Shown here piece after piece: positions 57,774-64,000 of a stretch of 64,000 nucleotides of DNA. The DNA is from Rugalucina vietnamica. Its lineage: Eukaryota; Mollusca; Bivalvia; Lucinida; Lucinidae. The notes under the pieces were generated by a model. The model saw only the letters and a program-made list of their open reading frames with translations. It had not been told where the DNA came from and searched no databases. The translations under genes and the position numbers were made by a program. The stretch's first letter is position 1. Each line of letters starts with the position of its first letter. Where the stretch lies: contig OZ024869.1 of the NCBI GenBank assembly GCA_964017185.1, positions 61,902,761-61,966,760 on the forward strand. Reading direction: 5' to 3'.

Positions 57774-57935
57774 GAGCCATTAGGACAATAGTAGCGGGAG
57801 GAATGGGTGGAGTGGCATTGTGGGTAGCTATTTTCCCGGCAGATGTTGTCAAATCTCGGGTTCAGGTGGAAAGCACAGCGGGTACTGTGGAGCCAACCTT
57901 TAGATCTGTTATCAGACAAGTCTTCAAAGAGGAAG
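57774..57935 (+). CDS. Mitochondrial ornithine carrier (ORC1-like), exon 4
   Basis: Acceptor TTGACATTCCAG/GA, donor G/GTACAG at 57936. Completes Gly242 (G|GA) and encodes residues 243-295 plus the first base of Gly296. GGMGGVALWVAIFPADVVKS includes the third carrier signature, Pro263-Ala-Asp265-Val-Val-Lys268. RSVIRQVFKEEG closes the exon just before the expected LYxGLxPTxIR segment. That last exon (about 48 residues, the sixth helix with the Arg of human position 275) was not found in 57936-64000. An earlier ATG at 57758 lies before the acceptor and is intronic. The frame and phase match the three preceding exons. Confidence 0.88.
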
Positions 57936-58042
57936 GTACAGTTTGTCATAATTACAACTCATTACCAATACTTGCCCATGCATTATATAGAGATTTTTTT
58001 TTCAATTATAAAAATTTCAAAGGAAAATTTTGATATCTTTAA

Positions 58043-58130
58043 ATTTTTGCTCAAAATATTGATTGTGGGTACACCTGACCAGTCGTTTCTAACGAGTGCC
58101 CACAATCTATGTTTTGGACTAGAAATAAGG
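58043..58130. mobile_element. CTCAAAACATAG foldback MITE, copy 5
   Basis: TTTTTGCTCAAAATATTGAT pairs with ATCTATGTTTTGGACTAGAA. It lies at the start of the presumed intron 4. Shared sequence continues to about 58218 (AAATAGGTTTACCC, GTTTTCCTGATGA). Confidence 0.7.
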
Positions 58131-58218
58131 AAAATAGGTTTACCCATGTAAACTCCACTTTTAATATATAAAAGTGGGGTATGAGGGGGTGTACATTTTG
58201 CGGACATGTTTTCCTGAT

Positions 58219-58953
58219 GACAATAGTTTCCTACATTCTGATTGGCTTCTTGAAAGACAGTACATTTCGATAAAATCAAATACAGTCTAATTTTAATAAT
58301 TTGAAGTGCAAGGGTTGGGGGGTCGCCTAAAATCTTTCAAATGATTGCGAGTTGAAACTTTTAAAAAACAAAAAAATCGCATTCATTACAGGCCAACCGC
58401 ATTATAACGCTATCTTAGGGGTCCATGTTAGAAATGAAACCATGTTTTAATGAGGTTATTTACAATAGACGTATAGCAATACATGTAATCAATTTGAGAG
58501 CCATGACATGGACTTTATATTGAAAATGCACTATATTGAGGCATTTTATAATGAGGTTGAACTGTATGTATTTTCATTCAGACAAATGTACAACCAAACT
58601 TGGCAGCTTCAATTCTGCATTTTGGCGTATGTATGGAAATTTTCGCTCATTCAATAGGGAAAGTGTATTAGAGATTTATCCGACAAAATGCACTGCTATA
58701 AGCCAGAGTTGAAATTATAAGAAATGAATAATACTGTGGATTTTATTGATGTGTTAACTCTGGCGATTCACTCACAAACTTAACATCAAACCCTATTGGC
58801 TTTATTCAGTTTGTGTGTGAGTTTATTCATGGATAAAATCCACAAAAATAGAATTCATTCCTATAGTCAAGTCCAGTACTGAAGAAAGGCCGAGTTGTAC
58901 ACAAATAATTTTTGATTTGAAAAGGATGTCTAAACAACAAGATACCTTGGAGA
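58219..58953. other. No gene; weak foldback
   Basis: Presumed intron 4. GTGGATTTTATTGATG at 58737 and ATAAAATCCAC at 58832 form a loose palindrome about 140 bp long (58722-58862), perhaps an old MITE. The last carrier exon was looked for here and not found. Confidence 0.45.
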
Positions 58954-59640
58954 GCGCTCACCTGAGCCGAAGGCTCATAGGTGAGCTTATAGGATGGCCA
59001 TGATCCGGCGTCCGTCCGTCGTCGTCCACAATTTCAAATAACATCTCCTCTGAAGCTGTTTGGCCAAAACTTTTGATATCTGGCATAAAGCATCCACCGG
59101 AGGGGGGTGGGGGGGACCAAAAATGTTGTTTTTTGTTCAGATCGGATAAGAACTCTGGTTGCCATGGCAACTTATACGTCCCATAGACTTATAATGGAAA
59201 AAAGTGGAAATTGCAAATTTTTTCTTTCTCATTGGAGATATTTGAGTTTTATTTTTAGAGAAATGTTTATTGAGTAGTGCTCTACGTTTCAGATGACCTT
59301 CATCCTGATCTCTTATTTTGATTGGTTGCTGGGGCCCCAGAAAGGGCAAATTTTTGAAAAAATCTTTAAAAATCTTCTCCACAGAAACTGTTTGCTTTAT
59401 GAAGCTGATACTTTCCATACGTATTCCTGGCATTAGCCTCTACAAAAAAGTTGTTTTTTTGTTCCAGTCAGATAAGAACTCTGGTTGCTATTGCAACTCT
59501 CAGTTTCCATAGACTTATAATGGGAAAAGTGACAATTTGCTATTTCTGCAGTCTCATTGGAGATATTTGAATTTTATTTTTAAAGAAATGTTTATTGAGT
59601 AATGCACTATGTTTCAGATGACCTTCATCCTGATCGCTTA
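58954..59640 (+). mobile_element. GCTCACC-family tandem-repeat element, copy K (divergent)
   Basis: GCTCACCTGAGCCGAAGGC stem, CCGTCCGTCGTCG, then two ~310-bp units with a different core (GATAAGAACTCTGGTTGC, AGATGACCTTCATCCTGATC). The 3' end is missing; the next element starts at 59646. Confidence 0.7.
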
Positions 59641-59645
59641 TTATT

Positions 59646-62034
59646 ATAGCCCCGCTTTGGAAAAGTGGGGCTATACTGGATTCACCCTATCCTTCCGTGG
59701 TTCCGTGATTCTGTGGTTCCGTCATTCCGTGAACATTTCGTTTCCGCTCAATATCTTAAGAACAAATTGACAGAATCTGACCAAATTTTGTATGCACATC
59801 AACATTGACAAGATCTAGCTTGGGATTGTTGCCCGTCATTTTTTGCGAAATTTTGATGGAGTTACGGCCCTTGATTGACGTCAGAATTTCGTTTCTGCTC
59901 AATATCTTAAGAACGAATTGACAGAATCTGACCAAATTTTGTATGCACATCAGCATTGACAAGGTCTAGCTTGGGATTGTTGCCCGTCATTTTTCGCAAA
60001 ATTTTGATGGAGTTACCACCGTTGTCAGAATTTTGTTTCTGCTTAATATCTTGAGAAGGAATTGACAGAATTTGACCAAATTTTGTATGCACATCAACAT
60101 TGACATGATCTAGCTAAGGATTGTTGCCCGTCATTTTTCGCAAAATTTTGATGGAGTTACACCCCTTGATTGAAGTCAGAATTTCGTTTTCGCTCTTTTT
60201 CTTGAGAAGGATTTGACAGAATTTGACCAAATTTTGTATGCACATCAACATTGACATGATCTAGCTTGGGATTGTTACCCGTCATTTTTCGCAAAATTTT
60301 GACGGAGTTACGGATCTTGATTGACATCATAATTTTGTTGTCGCTCAATATCTTGAGAACGAAAGGACAGAATCTGACTAAATTTTGTATGCATATCAAC
60401 ATTGACAAGATCTAGCTTGGGATTGTTGCTCGTCATTTTTCGCAAAATTTTGATGGAGTTACAGCCCTTGATTGACGTCAGAATTTCATTTCCGCTCAAT
60501 ATCTTGAGAACGAATTGACAGAATTTGACCAAATTTTGTATGCACATCAACATTGACATGATCTAGCTTGGGATTGTTGCCCGTCATATTTAGCAAAATT
60601 TTGACGGAGTTACGGCCCTTGATTGACATCATAATTTTGTTTACGATCAATATCTTGAGAACGAAAGACCAGAATCTGACCAAATTTTGTATGCACATCA
60701 ACATTGACAAGATCTAGCTTGGGATTGTTGCCCATCATTTTTTGCGAAATTTTGATGGAGTTACGGCCCTTGATTGACGTCAGAATTTCGTTTCTGCTCA
60801 ATATCTTAAGAATGAATTGACAGAATCTGACCAAATTTTGTATGCACATCAACATTGACATGATCTAGCTAAGGATTGTTGCCCGTCATTTTTCGCAAAA
60901 TTTTGATGGAGTTACACCCCTTGATTGAAGTCAGAATTTCGTTTTCGCTCTTTTTCTTGAGAAGGATTTGACAGAATTTGACCAAATTTTGTATGCACAT
61001 CAACATTGACATGATCTAGCTTGGGTTTGTTGCCCGTCATTTTTCGCAAAATTTTGATGGAGTTACGGCCCTTGATTGATGTCAGAATTTCATTTCCGCT
61101 CTATATCTTGAGAAGGAATTGACAGAATTTGACCAAATTTTGTATGCACATCAACATTGACATGATGTAGCTTGGGATTGTTGCCCGTCATTTTTAGCAA
61201 AATTTTGACGGAGTTACGGCCCTTGATTGACATCATAATTTTGTTTACGATCAATATCTTGAGAACGAAAGGCCAGAATCTGACCAAATTTTGTATGCAT
61301 ATTGACAAGATTTAGCTTGGGATTGTTGCCCGTCATTTTTTGCAAAATTTTGATGAGTTACAGCCCTTGATTGACGTCAGAATTTCGTTTCCACTCAATA
61401 TCTTGAGAACGAATTGACAGAATTTGACCAAATTTTGTATGCACATCAACATTGACATGATCTAGCTTGGGATTGTTGCCCGTCATATTTAGCAAAATTT
61501 TGACGGAGTTACGGCCCTTGATTGACATCATAATTTTGTTTACGATCAATATCTTGAGAACGAAAGACCAGAATCTGACCAAATTTTGTATGCATATCAA
61601 CATTGACAAGATCTAGCTTGGGATTGTTGCCCGTCATTTTTCGCAAAATTTTGATGGAGTTACGGCCCTTGATTGACGTCAGAATTTCATTTCCGCTCAA
61701 TATCTTGAGAAGGAATTGACAGAATTTGACCAAATTTTGTATGCACATCAACATTGACATGATCTAGCTTGGGATTATTGCCCGTCATTTTTAGCAAAAT
61801 TTTGACAGAGTTACGACCCTTGATTGATATCATTATTTTGTTTCTGCTCAATATCTTGAGAATGAAAGGACAGAATCTGACCAAATTTTGTATGCATGTC
61901 AACATTGACATGATCTAGCTTGGGATTGTTGCCCGTCATTTTTCGCAAAATTTTGATGGAGTTACAGCGCTTGATTGATGTCAGAATTTCGTTTCCGCCC
62001 AATATCTTGAGAACGAATTGACAGAATTTGGTCG
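59646..62034 (+). mobile_element. Tandem-repeat element, ATAGCCCCGC family, ~15 monomers of 151 bp
   Basis: Starts ATAGCCCCGCTTTGGAAAAG with stem CCCCGCTTT/AAAGTGGGG. A (TTCCGTGG)n-like stretch follows at 59692-59732, then ~151-bp monomers containing TCAATATCTTGAGAACGAATTGAC and GTATGCACATCAACATTGAC, as far as the LINE at 62035. The 3' end signals are lost there. Because 151 is not a multiple of three, the many ~83-residue minus-strand frames shift from unit to unit and are not coding. Confidence 0.8.
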
Positions 62035-64000
62035 TTCGTCTCTCACTAATGAGAAAGACCATCATTATTTCTTGAATAGGTTCGTGTGTGTTGGTGAGTT
62101 CTTTGATGGCTGACTAGGCCAATTCTAGCTCTAAACTGTCGGTTGCAAGTAGAGCAAGTCAATGTCATTGAATCAGCTGGTGGCCCATTGGTATTGGCTT
62201 TGCGTTCTCTGCGCTTTCTTTCAGCTTCACAGATTCTCTTTTTTTCATGGAGAGCTGCTCCTTTGTTGATGAGACCTCGCCACTTTGATCGCTCCTGTGC
62301 AGTCTGTTCCCAAGACCCAATTGGTATGTCAAAATCCTTCAGAGAGGCTTTCAGGGTGTCTTTGTAGCGTTTTTTCTGGCCACCTTGAGAGCGCTTTCCC
62401 TCTTGTAGTTCTCCATAGAAGACTTTCTTTGGAAGTCGCTCATCAGGCATTCTTATAACATGGCCGGTCCACCTTAGCTGTGCTAGCTTTAAGACAGTAT
62501 GCATGCTTTGCATCCCTGCTTTCTTCAGGACCTCTGTGTCTGGGATCTTGTCTTGCCACTTGATTTTTAACAGCTTTCTCAAACAGCTTAAGTGGAAATG
62601 GTTAAGTCTCTTTGCATGACGCTGGTATACTGTCCAGGTCTCACATGCATACAAGAGGGTTGGAAGTACCACAGCCTTGTAGACTTTCAGCTTGGTGTCA
62701 AGCTTGATTCCATTTCGCTCCCAGACATTTGCACGGAGTCTTCCGAATGCCACACTGGCTTTTGCAATTCTTGCAGTGACCTCATCATCAATGTGCACTG
62801 CTCTGGAAAGAGTGCTTCCCAGGTAGGTGAATTTATCAACAACTTTCAGTTTTTCTCCATTCACAGTGATGGTTGGTTCATTGTACGGTTTTCCAGGTGC
62901 TGGCTGGTGTACAACCTCTGTCTTTTTTGTGCTGATTGTGAGATCATAGTTATCACATGACTGTGAGACTTGATCCATGGCTCTTTGCATTTTTGCCTCT
63001 GAGCTGGCATTCTTATCCATATCATCTGCATAGAGGAGCTCATCTAGCACATCGGTCTGCACCTTAGTTTTGGCTTGCAACCTTCTAAGGTTGAATATAT
63101 TGCCATCAAAACGGTACCTGATTGGAAAACCAGTGTCACTGTCCTGAAAAGCATCCATGAGCATGGCAGAAAACATCATGCTGAACAGTGTTGGTGCCAT
63201 AACACAGCCCTGTTTGACCCCATTTGTTACCTCAAAGGGTTCAGAGAACTCTCCATCATTTTGCACACGTGCCTGCATGCCATCATGAAATTGCCGCACC
63301 AATGCTATGAATCTGGGTGGACAGCCAAACTTGGCCATGATTTTCCACAGTCCATCACGACTAACTGTGTCAAACGCTTTGGTGAGGTCGACAAACGTCA
63401 TGTATAGATCTACATTCTGCTCTTGGCATTTCTCCTGAAGCTGTCTTGCTGTGAAGATCATGTCTATCGTCCCCCTGTCCTTTCTGAATCCACATTGACT
63501 TTCTGGGATAAGTCCCTTCTGATCAAGATGAACATTCAGGCGGTTCAACAGAATTTTTGCTAGTATCTTCCCAGCAATCGATAGGAGGGAAATGCCTCTG
63601 TGGTTGTCACAGACTTGTGGATTTCCTTTCCGCTTGTATAGGTGGATTATGGATGCATCCTTAAATTCTTGTGGGATGGCCTCCTTCCTCCACATACAGT
63701 GAAACAGCTCGGTCAGTTTCTCTGCCATGGGTAGCCCCCCGGCCTTATAAACCTCTGCAGGAATTGCATCTGCACCTGGAGCTTTGCCAGAAGACAGTTG
63801 TTGAACTGCTTTTCTTGTTTCCATGACGGTTGGAAATTCATCTAACAGAACATTGCACTCTATCTGTGGCAGTCTGTCAATTGCATCCTCATTGACGCTT
63901 GATGGTCGATTTAGCACACTATTGAAATGTTCTGCCCACCTTTTCAAGATAGCCTCTTTGTCTGTGAGAAGAGTGTTTCCATCTGCACTGAGTAATGTGG
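62035..64000 (-). CDS. LINE reverse-transcriptase ORF with C-terminal zinc finger (5' end beyond window)
   Basis: One open minus-strand frame from the right edge to a TAG at 62046, about 650 residues. Counted from the Met at 63947: FVDLTKAFD at 185-193 (palm Asp), GVKQGCVMAPTLF at 243-255, and LLYADDM with the YADD catalytic box at 306-309. Then come KFTYLGSTLS, the LLYACETW and LRWTGHVIRM phrases typical of the domain after reverse transcriptase, and a C2H2 finger CSTCNRQFRARIGLVSHQRTH near 598-618. No stop or frameshift is seen, so the copy may be young. The endonuclease half lies outside. Only about 11 bp of 3' untranslated sequence (TGAGAGACGAA) separates the stop from the 151-bp array, and no A tail is seen. 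Craniofacial-development-protein-2-like and RTE/I-type annotations often cover such frames; the clade is not certain. Confidence 0.88.

Noticed and set aside
57983..58279. Frames on both strands over the CTCAAAACATAG MITE
   Set aside because: They are composed of foldback MITE sequence that recurs at other sites.
59756..62034. Series of ~83-residue minus-strand open frames (MSMLMCIQNL...)
   Set aside because: They are translations of a 151-bp tandem monomer; the frame changes from unit to unit and other strands are equally open.
57936..64000. Last exon of the ornithine carrier
   Set aside because: I looked for an LYxGLxPTxIR and FPANGA-type segment in the plus frames and found none; it is probably outside the window.

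Overview
The window looks like AT-rich nuclear DNA of a lophotrochozoan animal, most likely a bivalve mollusc. There are no operons. It holds one recognisable host gene, split by introns with GT...AG borders, in a dense, deeply nested mass of transposable elements. The main elements carry central tandem repeats like the 'pearl'/HINE (Helitron/Helentron-related) elements known from molluscs. The organism call is inference from repeat style and cannot be proven from the window.

Layout. 1-4520: a possible zinc-finger exon, a foldback MITE, and a hAT-like element containing a tandem-repeat element. 5410-6850: a foldback element and a tRNA-derived SINE. 7000-16900: a decayed transposase-like gene on the minus strand (start exon near 15.37 kb, catalytic region 9.47-7.88 kb) with a perfect 8-bp-TSD hAT element in the gap. 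It is flanked on both sides by copies of a GGTAACGGAAGTTAA word. 17.8-21.0 kb: a LINE fragment split by a 2.5 kb element built of AGGTACA/AGGCACA words. 21.27-34.76 kb: one tandem-repeat element broken by at least four insertions, including a 7.76 kb and a 1.57 kb element, each with a TA target duplication. 35-43 kb: more copies of the same element, a second LINE on the minus strand broken by two of them, and a ~315-bp tandem array.

43.5-57.9 kb: four coding exons of a mitochondrial ornithine carrier (SLC25A15/ORC1-like) on the plus strand. They read in one continuous phase across three introns of 7.4, 2.5 and 3.5 kb. The last exon (about 48 residues expected) was not found and probably lies beyond the window. 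The introns are filled with tandem-repeat elements, foldbacks and MITEs. 59.6-64 kb: a 151-bp tandem array abutting the 3' end of an open LINE reverse-transcriptase frame with a C-terminal zinc finger, which runs off the right edge.

Most striking are three things. (1) A ~235-bp MITE with TGAGCC...GGCTCA ends, or a remnant of it, lies immediately upstream of all four splice acceptors of the carrier gene. Its terminal CTCA is 17-24 nt from each exon, where a branch point is expected. (2) The transposase-like gene has a D...D-x32-E pattern and is flanked by clustered copies of one 15-bp word. (3) Three tandem-repeat families unrelated in sequence, and probably a fourth, share one terminal design: inverted words near both ends, a 3' hairpin and a CTRR-T end.
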